Assembly (NCBI GenBank): GCA_022791995.1 | Contig: JAAWAD010000043.1 | Span: 20,264-84,263, forward strand | From: Lawsonibacter sp. | Lineage (GTDB): Bacteria; Bacillota; Clostridia; Oscillospirales; Oscillospiraceae | Direction of reading: 5' to 3' | DNA: 64,000 nt | Part shown: positions 7,795-16,177 of the stretch, one piece after another | How positions within the stretch are numbered: the stretch's first letter is position 1 | Layout: each line of letters begins with the position of its first letter | Program-made: the position numbers and the translations under genes | The notes under the pieces: model-generated | The model's database searches: none | What the model saw: only the letters and a program-made list of their open reading frames with translations | What the model was told of the DNA's origin: nothing

Positions 7795-8035
7795 CACATC
7801 CCTGGCGCAGCGCCGGGATGCACTCCGGGGAGCGGCCTTTTATGCAGTGCTCCATGGAATGACTGTTCTGGTTCTGTTATGGCTGTGGAGCATTGCCCAG
7901 GCCGGCTGGATGCGGACCGCCCTGCTGGTGTTGGCCGTGCTGAATTTGGCGGTTTTGGGGTCCATTTTTGTCGTACTCAAACAGAGATTGAAAGAAATTA
8001 AAGGAGGAGAGCTGGATGCTGCTCGTAAATATTGA
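7766..8035 (+). CDS. Small two-helix membrane protein with KEI-GGE tail (2)
   Basis: 89 residues from the GTG at 7766, which lies 10 bases after GGAG and overlaps the preceding gene by 29 bases. Two membrane segments at about 24-45 and 51-71 are followed by QRLKEIKGGELDAARKY, the third copy of the tail in this cluster. The start is less certain than for the first copy because the equivalent ATG position reads AAG here. Function unknown. Confidence 0.65.
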   Translation: MKRTKPKSIDTSLAQRRDALRGAAFYAVLHGMTVLVLLWLWSIAQAGWMRTALLVLAVLNLAVLGSIFVVLKQRLKEIKGGELDAARKY

Positions 8036-8327
8036 CTATATCCCTGGAAAGGAATTTGAACTGCTGGGCATTGTAAAGGGGACAGTAGTTCAGTCCAAAA
8101 ACTTTGGTAAGGATTTTATGGCTGGCATGAAAACCCTGGTGGGAGGTGAAATCACCGGCTATACCGAGATGCTCAACGAGGCCCGTCAGATTGCTGTCAA
8201 GCGTATGGTGGACGAGGCCGAGGCCTTGGGAGCCGATGCGGTTATCAATCTCCGGTACGGCTCCTCCTCTGTGATGCAGGGGGCTGCTGAGGTGATCGCC
8301 TACGGTACCGCCGTCCGCTACCGCTGA
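8016..8327 (+). CDS. YbjQ family protein (DUF74, heavy-metal-binding-domain annotated)
   Basis: 103 residues, start ATG 8016 behind GGAGGAG and overlapping the preceding gene by 20 bases. It spans the whole YbjQ family: an N-terminal strand ending in PGKEF, a GIVKG motif, the helix with ARQIAVKRMVDEAEALGAD, and a closing YGTAVRYR strand. YbjQ proteins form pentameric rings and are often called heavy-metal binding, with little direct proof. It closes the MerR operon before a bidirectional terminator. Confidence 0.88.
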   Translation: MLLVNIDYIPGKEFELLGIVKGTVVQSKNFGKDFMAGMKTLVGGEITGYTEMLNEARQIAVKRMVDEAEALGADAVINLRYGSSSVMQGAAEVIAYGTAVRYR

Positions 8328-8331
8328 GGAC

Positions 8332-8368
8332 AAAAGGCTCCCGCCCCCTGAAGGGGCAGGAGCCTTTT
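8332..8368. terminator. Bidirectional terminator after the MerR/YbjQ operon
   Basis: The long stem AAAAGGCTCC-GCCCC / GGGGC-GGAGCCTTTT has A and T runs on the two sides, so it works in both directions between convergent genes. A second hairpin (AAGAGAGGAAC / GTTCCTCTCTT, 8379-8411) follows and may be a backup. Confidence 0.8.
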
Positions 8369-8431
8369 ACGATCTGTCAAGAGAGGAACAGCCTGTGGCC
8401 GTTCCTCTCTTTTGTTGTCTTCCATGCGGGG

Positions 8432-9199
8432 TTACATCATCTTGACGGTATAGTATACCAGAAGGGCAAACAGCCACGCAATCATCAGGAAAATCAGGTA
8501 ATAGGCCACTGCTCCGCCCAGGGCCAGGGCCAGCACCACGGCGGCCAGACTGACCAGGCAACTGGCCAGGGCTACTGTATAAGAGGTTCCCTTGGGCAGA
8601 AACTGAAGGGAATTGCCCCCTACGTTCACCTGACCGTCTTTCCCCTTGAGCCACACTACAGCGGCCAAAATCAGAACAATGGCGGCCAGAACGGCAATCG
8701 TCTCCATTCGAACAGCGCCTCCGCTGTACCGGACAAACCACAGTCCCAGTACAGCAAGACCACTGGCCGAGGCGGCCAGGAAGAAGTCCCGCTGGTAGAG
8801 ATAGTAAACTAGTGCCAGACCCGCCCAGGCAGGAACCAGCAGAAAGAGCATCCGAACGCCGTTGTCCTTGAAGACAACAGATACATGGGAACAGATGGTC
8901 AGTGCCCCCATAGCCAAAGCCAGGATGATGGGCAGCGCGGCCTTTCCGTCCTTTTTCAGGCGGAGTACCGCCCACACCACAAAGGCTACTGCCAGCACCG
9001 CGCCGGCAATCCGCAAAAATCGCAGTCCGTTGCTCAGGGCCACGGCTAGCTCTACCTCGGCCACCTCATACTCCAGGTAGTACCGTTTGACAAACAGCAG
9101 GGCCAGCTCCAGCAAAACAGCTGCACCCACCCAAATCAGTCCCCGGTTCAGGGCCTGATCCTCCAGGCGGCGCTGCTCTTCTTTTTGTTTTTTATTCAT
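8432..9199 (-). CDS. Hypothetical polytopic membrane protein (255 aa)
   Basis: 255 residues with a short charged N-terminus (MNKKQKEEQRRLEDQ) and about seven hydrophobic segments in three to four pairs, the last close to the C-terminus. Start ATG 9199 has AAGGAGA upstream and a good promoter at 9281-9309. No enzyme motif is seen. The general look matches uncharacterised Clostridiales membrane proteins; I assign no function. It is monocistronic, convergent to the MerR operon. Confidence 0.7.
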   Translation of the reverse strand: MNKKQKEEQRRLEDQALNRGLIWVGAAVLLELALLFVKRYYLEYEVAEVELAVALSNGLRFLRIAGAVLAVAFVVWAVLRLKKDGKAALPIILALAMGALTICSHVSVVFKDNGVRMLFLLVPAWAGLALVYYLYQRDFFLAASASGLAVLGLWFVRYSGGAVRMETIAVLAAIVLILAAVVWLKGKDGQVNVGGNSLQFLPKGTSYTVALASCLVSLAAVVLALALGGAVAYYLIFLMIAWLFALLVYYTVKMM

Positions 9200-9280
9200 G
9201 TGCTTCTAATCTCCTTAACGCCGCGGCCCAAGTCCCGCAGCAGAGTTCCCGGAATAAGACGATTTCCCAGACGGTTTATT

Positions 9281-9309
9281 ATTGTACCAGAAAGCAGCTT
9301 TTTTTGCAA
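9281..9309 (-). promoter_or_regulatory. SigA-type promoter for the 8432-9199 gene
   Basis: Minus strand TTGCAA, 17 bases, TACAAT, about 75 bases before the start codon. Confidence 0.6.
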
Positions 9310-9412
9310 CACCTAAAAGGGGAAAAGTATTCCAAAAGATAAAAAAATGCGGACCGCCAGGAAAGTCTGGGGTTTGGAGCAATTTTTTGGTGAAAATTAT
9401 GGAGCTCCTTTC

Positions 9413-9446
9413 CAAAACAGGACTCGCCCTCTGGATAGAGGACGGG
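9413..9446 (-). terminator. Probable terminator of the amylosucrase operon
   Basis: A 10-bp stem with one mismatch and a GT pair (CTCGCCCTCT / AGAGGACGGG, loop GGAT) is followed on the minus strand by GTTTTGG, just downstream of the amylosucrase stop. Confidence 0.5.
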
Positions 9447-9452
9447 TTCCGG

Positions 9453-11423
9453 TCATTGTTTTGTATCCCGCAGCAGCCAAGCGAAGCTACAGGGGTAGAG
9501 GGGCACGGCGCGGATGCTGTCATAGTGGCTGCCGTACATCAGCTCGGTATAGCCCCCCTCCCGAGGCAAACTGGCGGTTACAAATTCCCGGCTGAAATTG
9601 AACAGGCAAACCAGCTCCCGTTCCCCCTTCCGGCGGCACAGAGCCAGTACATGGGGGCTGCCGCTTTCTTCCGCCCAAAAGTCAGCGTCGGAATCAAAGC
9701 AGGGCTCCTGGGCCCGCAGTGCAACCAGCCGCCGCAGGCCCTGGAACTGCCGGCTCTGGCGGGTGGCGGGATCGGTGCGTAGCGCAGCCAGTTCCCACTG
9801 GAAGTTCCCCCGATGGATGTAGCGGCTGTCGTCCTGGCGTTCCGGGTCCTGGTGATAAGAGTAGTCGTTCAGCTGCCCCACCTCGTCCCCGCTGTAAATG
9901 ACAGGGATACCGCTCTGGGACAGCATCCAGGCGTGGAGCGTCAAATCGCAGGCGATGGCCTGGTCCAGCTTACCCTGGTCCTGCTCATAGACAGCGGTCT
10001 CCACTCCGCACAGAGAGGCGGTGGTGCCGCACAGCCGGGCGTCTCCCAGCCGGGGGTCGTTATTGTACAGCTCGCCCCGGCTGTCGCTCCCCGGCCACCG
10101 GCCGGTAAACCAGTCGTTTAGATATTTTTTGTGGACTGTCTCATTGCTGCCAAAATGCTCGCCCAGCCACGAGTAATCCAGGCCCCAGCCAATGTCGTCG
10201 TGGCACCGAAGATAGTTCAAAAAGAGAAAGTCTCGGGGCAGGCCGGAGAGGATCTCCACCTGCCGCTTCAGCAGGGCGGCGTCCCCGGTGGCCAGAGTGT
10301 GCCAGGTGGTGGCCATGGTGGTCACGTTGTAGAGCATGTGGCATTCGGGCTTCTCTGCCGTACCGAAGTAGGGGGTCACCTTTACCGGCTCCATGACCAC
10401 CTCTCCCAGAAGCAGAACGCTGGGGCAGACGATCTCGCAGGCCATGCGCAGAATGCGGGCCAGGGTGTGGACCTGGGACAGGTTGCGGCAGGGGGTGTCC
10501 AGTTCCTTCCAGATGTAAGGAATCGCATCCAGGCGGATTACATCCAATCCCCGGTTGGCCAGGAAGAGGAGGTTTTCTGTCATATCGTTGAAGACCAGGG
10601 GGTTGGCATAGTTCAGATCCCACTGATAGGGGTAGAAATTGGTCATGACGATCTGGCCGTTCTCCAGCTGGGTAAAGCTGCCTGGAGCGGTCGTGGGAAA
10701 GACCTGGGGAACGGTCTCCTCAAACTGCCGGGGAATATCCCAGCTGTCATAGAAGAAGTACCGCTCCCGGTAGCCCGGCTCCCCTGCCCGGGCCCGGCGG
10801 GCCCATTCATGGTCCTCGCTGGTGTGATTCATCACAAAGTCGAGACAGACGCAGATTCCCTGTTTCCGGCAGGCGTCGGCCAGGGATTCCAGGTCATCCA
10901 TGATGCCCAGCTGAGGCTGGACCTTCCGAAAGTCGGAAACGGCATAGCCGCCATCGCTGCGCCCTTTGGGGGACTCCAGCAGGGGCATCAGGTGGAGATA
11001 GTTCACCCCGCACTCCTGAAGGTAGGGCAGCTTCTCCTCCACCCCCTTCAGGGTTCCGGCGAAGGCGTTTACATAGAGCATCATCCCCAGCAGGTCCCGG
11101 CGGCGGTACCAGCTGGGGTCCGCCTCCCGCCGGGCGTCCTGGGCCCGGAGGGGGGCCTTCCGTCCTTCCCAGCACCGGCGCAGCATCTGGATGAAATAGT
11201 GGAAGGCGGCGGCATCATTGTGGTACAGCTCACTGTAGAGCCACTTCAGCTCGTTATAGTGCCAGGCCAGACGGCGTTCAAAGGGGCTCTCCCAGGGGTT
11301 TGCCGGACGGGGAACCGCCAGACGGCGGCGGGGTTTCTCTACCCGGAAGCGGTCTGCGGGCTGCTTGGCGGCGGCAGGCCGTTGGACTGGCAGGAGCTCC
11401 AGAGGGGGAATCTTATCACTCAT
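9453..11423 (-). CDS. Amylosucrase (GH13 subfamily 4 type)
   Basis: 656 residues, close to characterised amylosucrases. The enzyme transfers glucose from sucrose onto an alpha-1,4-glucan and releases fructose. An N-terminal helical domain (about 1-105) precedes the TIM barrel. GH13 regions are visible: DFVMNHTSEDHEW (195-207), the nucleophile Asp299 in GLDVIRLDAIPY, the acid Glu341 in LLLGEV, and His408-Asp409 in LRCHDDIGW. There is no signal peptide, so action is intracellular. Its ATG overlaps the fructokinase stop (ATGA), which means tight coupling, and the kinase consumes the fructose released. A sucrose hydrolase of the same subfamily is the main alternative. Confidence 0.9.
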   Translation of the reverse strand: MSDKIPPLELLPVQRPAAAKQPADRFRVEKPRRRLAVPRPANPWESPFERRLAWHYNELKWLYSELYHNDAAAFHYFIQMLRRCWEGRKAPLRAQDARREADPSWYRRRDLLGMMLYVNAFAGTLKGVEEKLPYLQECGVNYLHLMPLLESPKGRSDGGYAVSDFRKVQPQLGIMDDLESLADACRKQGICVCLDFVMNHTSEDHEWARRARAGEPGYRERYFFYDSWDIPRQFEETVPQVFPTTAPGSFTQLENGQIVMTNFYPYQWDLNYANPLVFNDMTENLLFLANRGLDVIRLDAIPYIWKELDTPCRNLSQVHTLARILRMACEIVCPSVLLLGEVVMEPVKVTPYFGTAEKPECHMLYNVTTMATTWHTLATGDAALLKRQVEILSGLPRDFLFLNYLRCHDDIGWGLDYSWLGEHFGSNETVHKKYLNDWFTGRWPGSDSRGELYNNDPRLGDARLCGTTASLCGVETAVYEQDQGKLDQAIACDLTLHAWMLSQSGIPVIYSGDEVGQLNDYSYHQDPERQDDSRYIHRGNFQWELAALRTDPATRQSRQFQGLRRLVALRAQEPCFDSDADFWAEESGSPHVLALCRRKGERELVCLFNFSREFVTASLPREGGYTELMYGSHYDSIRAVPLYPCSFAWLLRDTKQ

Positions 11424-12364
11424 TGGGCGGCGCCCTCCAATTCTTTTAAGGTAGGCATGGCGGGAATGGCCCCGCTGCGGGAGCAGGTGAGGGCCGCCGC
11501 ACGGTTGGCAAAGGCGAGAATGTTCTCCAGCTCCCTCCGCTCCAGGCGTTCCAGGGGCTTTTCACCCCGGCGGCATAGGCGGCTGAGCACTGCGCCAAAG
11601 AAGGTATCCCCTGCGCCGTTGGTGTCTGCCACCTGGACGGACTGGCCAAGGACGGAGAAGGTCTCGCCTCTCCAGCGGCAGAAGGAGCCCTTCCCACCCA
11701 AAGTAATCAGGACCAGTGCGATCCCCTGCTCCTCCAGCAGGCGGCTGCCCTCCTCCAGATTCCGGGTGCCGGTAAGCAGAGGCAGCTCCTCGTCAGACAG
11801 CTTGATGATATCCACCAGGGGCAGAGGAATGGACATCCACTCCTTGGCGCTGACCTCATTGGCCCACAGGGCGGGCCGGTAGTTGGGGTCATAGCTCACC
11901 AGCACCCCGGCGTGCCGGGCGGTGCGGGCGGCAAAGATAGTGGCGTTGCGGGATACCCCGGCCGTGAGACTGACTGAGCCGAAGTGGAGAATTTTGCTGG
12001 TTGTGATCTGGGCCTCGTCCACCGCTTCAGGAGACAGGCCGCAGTCCGCTCCGCGGACAAACTGAAAGCTGCGCTCCCCAGTGCTGTCCACCGAGACAAT
12101 GGCCATGGTGGTGGGCTCATGTCCGGTGTGCAGGCCGGAGACATCTACCTGATTTTCCTCCAGTACCTGACGCAGGTAGCAGCCAAAGCCGTCCCGCCCT
12201 ACCCGGCCCAGGAAGGCTGTTTTTGCGCCCAGACGGGAAGCGGCCACCGCCGCGTTGGCTGGCGCTCCGCCCGGGTTGGCGGCAAAGAGCGGTACCCCCG
12301 CCCCGTTAACCCCTGTTTGGGTCAGGTCGATGAGGATCTCGCCGATTGCTGTGATATCCGTCAT
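11420..12364 (-). CDS. PfkB family sugar kinase, probable fructokinase
   Basis: A 314-residue ribokinase-fold enzyme. The N-terminal GGAPANAAVAASRLG substrate-binding motif and the C-terminal PfkB signature DTNGAGDTFFGA with catalytic Asp253 are intact. The start at 12364 (MTDITAIGEIL) fits the usual N-terminus; the frame is open for 23 more codons but without a better site. The Shine-Dalgarno is weak (AAAGGA, 11 bases away). Coupling with amylosucrase makes fructose the likely substrate, giving fructose 6-phosphate for glycolysis. Confidence 0.87.
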   Translation of the reverse strand: MTDITAIGEILIDLTQTGVNGAGVPLFAANPGGAPANAAVAASRLGAKTAFLGRVGRDGFGCYLRQVLEENQVDVSGLHTGHEPTTMAIVSVDSTGERSFQFVRGADCGLSPEAVDEAQITTSKILHFGSVSLTAGVSRNATIFAARTARHAGVLVSYDPNYRPALWANEVSAKEWMSIPLPLVDIIKLSDEELPLLTGTRNLEEGSRLLEEQGIALVLITLGGKGSFCRWRGETFSVLGQSVQVADTNGAGDTFFGAVLSRLCRRGEKPLERLERRELENILAFANRAAALTCSRSGAIPAMPTLKELEGAAQ

Positions 12365-12431
12365 GTTAGACACCGTCCTTTCATTTCGATTTGTCCGCTG
12401 TGATTTGATTCTGCTGTTTTCCAGTTTTTTC

Positions 12432-12490
12432 ACCCCTGTAAAAGGGGGTAAACCGCTTCTTTTTTACACCTCTTGTTTGGAATAGAGGTG
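12432..12490 (-). promoter_or_regulatory. Structured 5' leader of the fructokinase-amylosucrase mRNA
   Basis: The leader of about 140 bases carries two hairpins: CACCTCT / AGAGGTG (12467-12490) and ACCCC / GGGGT (12432-12449). Neither has a following U-run on the minus strand, so neither is a plain terminator. They could be protein or metabolite targets; no known riboswitch class is recognised. Confidence 0.35.
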
Positions 12491-12511
12491 GTTTCCCTGA
12501 ATTTCGGCCCT

Positions 12512-12540
12512 ATTTTATCACATTCTTTCCCAAGATACAA
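12512..12540 (-). promoter_or_regulatory. Promoter of the fructokinase-amylosucrase operon
   Basis: Minus strand TTGTAT, 17 bases, TAAAAT. The start point falls near 12504, about 140 bases before the kinase start codon. Confidence 0.6.
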
Positions 12541-12627
12541 CAGCATTTTTTTACCCGTCAGGTCAAAAAAATTCCCAGAATATCTTGCGTTTCCGGCGGA
12601 AATGCTATAGCCGGGTGATGAAAAGAG

Positions 12628-12810
12628 ATGTCTCATATTCAAAGAGGCCAGCGCAGAATGGCCCCAAGCTTTGATGATCTGCGCCTTGCGCCGGAAAAGC
12701 GCCTGTGCTCCAAGTTTGATCCGGTGAGTATTGCCCTGTTCCCTGTGGGTGAGCCGGGGGAGATGGGGATGCGGGTGCTGGACAACTGCGCCGAGGAGCA
12801 TATCATGTAA
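12628..12810 (+). CDS. Small hypothetical protein (60 aa)
   Basis: 60 residues with no membrane segment, including the stretch APSFDDLRLAPEKRLCSKFD. Start ATG 12628 has a GGTGA-like site 9 bases upstream. The TAA stop directly abuts a strong terminator, which supports a real transcript on this strand. No family is recognised. An overlapping-frame artefact is not excluded. Confidence 0.45.
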   Translation: MSHIQRGQRRMAPSFDDLRLAPEKRLCSKFDPVSIALFPVGEPGEMGMRVLDNCAEEHIM

Positions 12811-12846
12811 AAAATCAGCCATCCCAATTCCGGGATGGCTGATTTT
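12811..12846. terminator. Strong bidirectional terminator
   Basis: A 15-bp perfect stem (AAAATCAGCCATCCC / GGGATGGCTGATTTT) lies between the small plus-strand gene and the convergent TRAP operon, with A and T runs at both ends. Confidence 0.88.
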
Positions 12847-12851
12847 CTGGC

Positions 12852-13904
12852 TTACAGAACGCCGATCTCCTTATAATACCGCTCCGCTCCAGCGTGGAGG
12901 GGAAGGCCGGCAATATCTTTCACAGCCTCCTCCGGGGTTAGGCCCTTCAGGTTGCCCTGGGCCTCGCCCAGCTTGTCAATGTTCTCCCAGAAGGTCTTGG
13001 TCAGGTCATAAACGGAGACCTCACTCAGGTCGCCCCGGCAAAACATGACCATCTTGATGGCAGAGGTCTGTACATCTACGTCTTGGTTGGGGTAGGTGCC
13101 GGCGGGGATAGTGAAGGGGGCATACCAGGGGTACTGGGCCTGGAGGGCGGAGATCACATCATCACTGATGTCCACCAGTTTACAGCCGGCAGTACACGCC
13201 TGGGTGACGGCAGAGGCAGGAGCGCCGGACATGATCCAGGCACCATCAATAGAGCCGTTTTGAAGCATATCGGCGGCATCTGTAAAGGTGATATACTCGC
13301 AGTTGATGTCGTCGGGGAAGGTGAGACCGGCAGCAGTGAAGTGATTTTCGCACTCTCCATAGACGCTGGAGCCGGCGGAAGCCACGGCAAAGTGCTTACC
13401 CTTGACATCGGCCAGATTGGTGATACCGGACTTCTCAGTGGCAACCACCTGGTTGGGGTTAAAGTACAGGCCGGCAATGACCCTCAGGTCGTCGTAGGCG
13501 TAGCCCTCAAAGCTGTCGGTGCCGTTGAGGCACTGGTAGCAGTTGGAACTGATGGCAATGGAGACCTGGGCCTCGCCTGCGGATACCAGGTTCAGGTTTT
13601 CAATGCCGCCGGCAGACGCTTGACTGGAGGCACTGACATAGTCGATTTCGGTGTCCCACAGGTTGGTGATGGCCGCGCCCACAGCGTACAGCGCACCGGA
13701 AGCAGAGGCGGTGGGGAAGTTGATGACCAGAGCGTCGGGGGCGGATCCAGAGGAGGCGGGCTGGCTGCCGGCAGGAGGATTGGAGGCAGTGCCGCTGTCG
13801 GCGGCCCCGCTGGTACTGCCGCCGTTGTTTCCGCCGCAGCCGGCCAGTACGCCTGTCATCAGAGCGGCGGCCAGGACCATAGAGAGAAGCTTTTTCATGT
13901 TCAT
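12852..13904 (-). CDS. TAXI family TRAP transporter solute-binding lipoprotein
   Basis: 350 residues. The N-terminal signal peptide ends in the lipobox LAGC with Cys23, followed by a Gly/Ser/Asn linker, so the protein is anchored outside the membrane. The TAXI fold is visible in the VINFPTASASGALYAVG start, the SAGEAQVSIA block and CEYITFTDAADMLQNGSIDGA. TAXI proteins deliver organic acids such as glutamate or 2-oxoglutarate to TRAP permeases; the ligand here is unknown. The start at 13904 is chosen because AAGGAG lies 10 bases upstream. It follows its permease by 34 bases. Confidence 0.92.
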   Translation of the reverse strand: MNMKKLLSMVLAAALMTGVLAGCGGNNGGSTSGAADSGTASNPPAGSQPASSGSAPDALVINFPTASASGALYAVGAAITNLWDTEIDYVSASSQASAGGIENLNLVSAGEAQVSIAISSNCYQCLNGTDSFEGYAYDDLRVIAGLYFNPNQVVATEKSGITNLADVKGKHFAVASAGSSVYGECENHFTAAGLTFPDDINCEYITFTDAADMLQNGSIDGAWIMSGAPASAVTQACTAGCKLVDISDDVISALQAQYPWYAPFTIPAGTYPNQDVDVQTSAIKMVMFCRGDLSEVSVYDLTKTFWENIDKLGEAQGNLKGLTPEEAVKDIAGLPLHAGAERYYKEIGVL

Positions 13905-13938
13905 TTCATTTTAACTCCTTTTCTTGCTTGGTTTTATG

Positions 13939-15921
13939 TCAGGCGTTTCCCGACATGGGAGACGCGGGACGACGAGTAACATACTGGAGCAGAATGACTG
14001 CGGCCAGGGCCGCAAAGCCAATGGCGTCCGTAAGGGAGCCAGGATAGAGCATCAGAGGGGCCACCACGATAAGGATTGCCCGCTCCGGCCAGCTGGACTT
14101 CCGCAGGAACCAGCCCTCCAGCCCGCCCACCAGGGCGATTGTGCCGATGGAGGCGGTGAAAAAGGCCCACAGGCTGCTTGCTGTGCTGGCGGTGGGATCT
14201 GCCCCGATCAGGAGGACCGGGTTGTCCAGGAAGAAGAAAGGAATCAGGAAGCCCACCAGCCCCAGACGCACCGACAGCAGGCCGGTCTTGGTCTGGTTGG
14301 AGCCGGCAATGCCGGCGGCCACATAGCTGCTCATGGCAACTGGGGGGGTAATGTTGGACAGGCAGGCATAGATTAGGCAGAACATGTGGGCCGAGATATC
14401 CAATACGCCCACCTCAATGAGGACCGGGACAGCCACTGCCTGTACGATGACATAGGCGGCCACACCAGGGACTCCCATGCCCAGAATGGTGGACATAACC
14501 ATCACCAGCAGGCCGGTGATGTAGATGTTGGTATTATCTACAATGGCCAGAATCATGTAGCCCATATTCAGGCCGAGGCTGGTGAGAGTAACCGTGCCAA
14601 TGATAACGCCAATGATAACGCAGCACACCCCCACAGAGACAGCGCCCCGGGCCCCCTCCACTGTAGCGGCCACAATCTTATCCCAGGTCATGCGGGTGTC
14701 TTTCCGCAGCCAGCTGGCAGCGATGGTGGCGGCGATGGCAATAACCGCTGCGTATAAGGGAGTGTACCCCATGAACATCAGGGCGATCAGTGCCACCAGG
14801 GGGATCACCAGATGCCCCTGTTCCTTCAGGACCTTCACGGCGTCGGGGATATTCTCTTTGGACAGGCCGGACAGGCCCAGACGTCGGGCCTCGAAGTGGA
14901 CCGCAAAGAGCAGCCCCAGATAGTAGAGAAAGGCGGGAACAATAGCGGCCAGCATCACATATGTGTAGCTCAGGTTAAGAAATTCGGCCATCACAAAGCC
15001 CACCGCCCCCATGATGGGAGGGCAGAACTGGCCTCCGGTGGAGGCCACTGCTTCAACGGCCCCGGCGAACTCCTTTTTGTAGCCTGTCTGCTTCATCAGG
15101 GGGATGGTGATGGTGCCAGTAGTGGCGACGTTCGCAATCGCTGAGCCGTTGATCATTCCCATCAGGGCGGAGGCCAGAACCGCAACCTTGGCCGGGCCTC
15201 CAGGGGTCTGTCCCACCAGAGTGAGGGAAAAATCGTTGATGAATTTGGAAAAGCCGCTGTGTTTCAGGAAGGCTCCAAAGACAACAAAGAGAAAGATATA
15301 GGTGGCGGATACGCCGATGCCAGTGCCCAGCAGACCCTGGGTGCCCCAGAACTGGGTGGACAGCACCCGTTTCAAGGTGAAGCCGTTGTGCCCCAGGCGG
15401 CCGGGGATGTAGGCCCCAAACCAGTTATAGGCCAGGAAAATCAGGGCTAATACAGCCAGATTGCCGGATGCCCGCCGGGCGGCCTCAAAGACGATCACCA
15501 CCGCCACGCCGGCGATGACCAGCTCCATTTGGGTCAGGCGGCCCCCGCTCTGGGCGATGCGGGTGTAGTTCAGGATCAGGTAGCCAAAGGTGAGGGCGGA
15601 CAGGGCGATCAACCCCAGATCCCACACCGGGGGCAGGGCCCGCCTGCGCCGCTCCTTCTTGTATGTGGGGTAGAGCAGAAAGGTGAAGGTAAGCAGAAAG
15701 ATGCAGTGAAAGGCCCGCAGATTGATGGCGCTGATGGCGCCGATGGTGCTGTAGTACAGCTGAAAAACCGTCCACAGACACAGCAGTACTGTGAGCGCCG
15801 TCCCCATCGGCCCGGTATAGGTGCGGATACGGGACTCGGCATCCTTCTCCTCCAGCAGCCGCTGGGCCTTTTCCTCCAGGGCCTCCTGACCCTGCGGAGA
15901 CAGCTGTTCCTTTTCCTCCAT
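13939..15921 (-). CDS. TRAP transporter fused permease subunit (TAXI type)
   Basis: 660 residues, the size of fused 4TM/12TM TRAP permeases that use an ion gradient to import the ligand from the TAXI lipoprotein. After a charged cytoplasmic N-terminus there are many hydrophobic helices. Conserved TRAP-M motifs include NGSAIANVATTGTITIPLMK, GGQFCPPIMGAVGF and GMGVPGVAAYVI. The start has GGGAGG 7 bases upstream and a near-consensus promoter. It forms a two-gene operon with the downstream binding protein. Confidence 0.93.
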   Translation of the reverse strand: MEEKEQLSPQGQEALEEKAQRLLEEKDAESRIRTYTGPMGTALTVLLCLWTVFQLYYSTIGAISAINLRAFHCIFLLTFTFLLYPTYKKERRRRALPPVWDLGLIALSALTFGYLILNYTRIAQSGGRLTQMELVIAGVAVVIVFEAARRASGNLAVLALIFLAYNWFGAYIPGRLGHNGFTLKRVLSTQFWGTQGLLGTGIGVSATYIFLFVVFGAFLKHSGFSKFINDFSLTLVGQTPGGPAKVAVLASALMGMINGSAIANVATTGTITIPLMKQTGYKKEFAGAVEAVASTGGQFCPPIMGAVGFVMAEFLNLSYTYVMLAAIVPAFLYYLGLLFAVHFEARRLGLSGLSKENIPDAVKVLKEQGHLVIPLVALIALMFMGYTPLYAAVIAIAATIAASWLRKDTRMTWDKIVAATVEGARGAVSVGVCCVIIGVIIGTVTLTSLGLNMGYMILAIVDNTNIYITGLLVMVMSTILGMGVPGVAAYVIVQAVAVPVLIEVGVLDISAHMFCLIYACLSNITPPVAMSSYVAAGIAGSNQTKTGLLSVRLGLVGFLIPFFFLDNPVLLIGADPTASTASSLWAFFTASIGTIALVGGLEGWFLRKSSWPERAILIVVAPLMLYPGSLTDAIGFAALAAVILLQYVTRRPASPMSGNA

Positions 15922-15991
15922 TGCGGTTCCTCCCGTCGTTCTGGTTCTCTGATACTTTATCAGTTAAAAGCATTGAAGTAGAGCGGACCCT

Positions 15992-16020
15992 ATTTTACCC
16001 ATATCCTTCCCCGTTGTCAA
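15992..16020 (-). promoter_or_regulatory. SigA promoter of the TRAP operon
   Basis: Minus strand TTGACA, 17 bases, TAAAAT, about 70 bases before the permease start. Confidence 0.75.
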
Positions 16021-16107
16021 GCCCGAATTGCACTGGAACGAAAATTTTTTTACAGGAACTGGGGAATGCAGCATTTTGGATTTCCCGCTCGGCCTGTCGT
16101 TACCTAC

Positions 16108-16136
16108 TTGTTTTCCGACAGGTTATCTGATATAAT
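16108..16136 (+). promoter_or_regulatory. SigA promoter of the gdpP-rplI-dnaB operon
   Basis: TTGTTT, 17 bases, TATAAT, about 40 bases before the gdpP start. It diverges from the TRAP promoter. Confidence 0.7.
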
Positions 16137-16177
16137 GAACTACCTTTGGTTTTCCGAACAGAGAGGGGGAGCCCAGT

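Noticed and set aside
10131..11882. Plus-strand open frame of 583 codons
   Set aside because: Antisense to amylosucrase and fructokinase, whose motifs are intact on the other strand.
12444..12462. LacI-type operator half site (GGTAAACCGCTTC) in the fructokinase leader
   Set aside because: Only one half matches, and no LacI-family gene is in the window.
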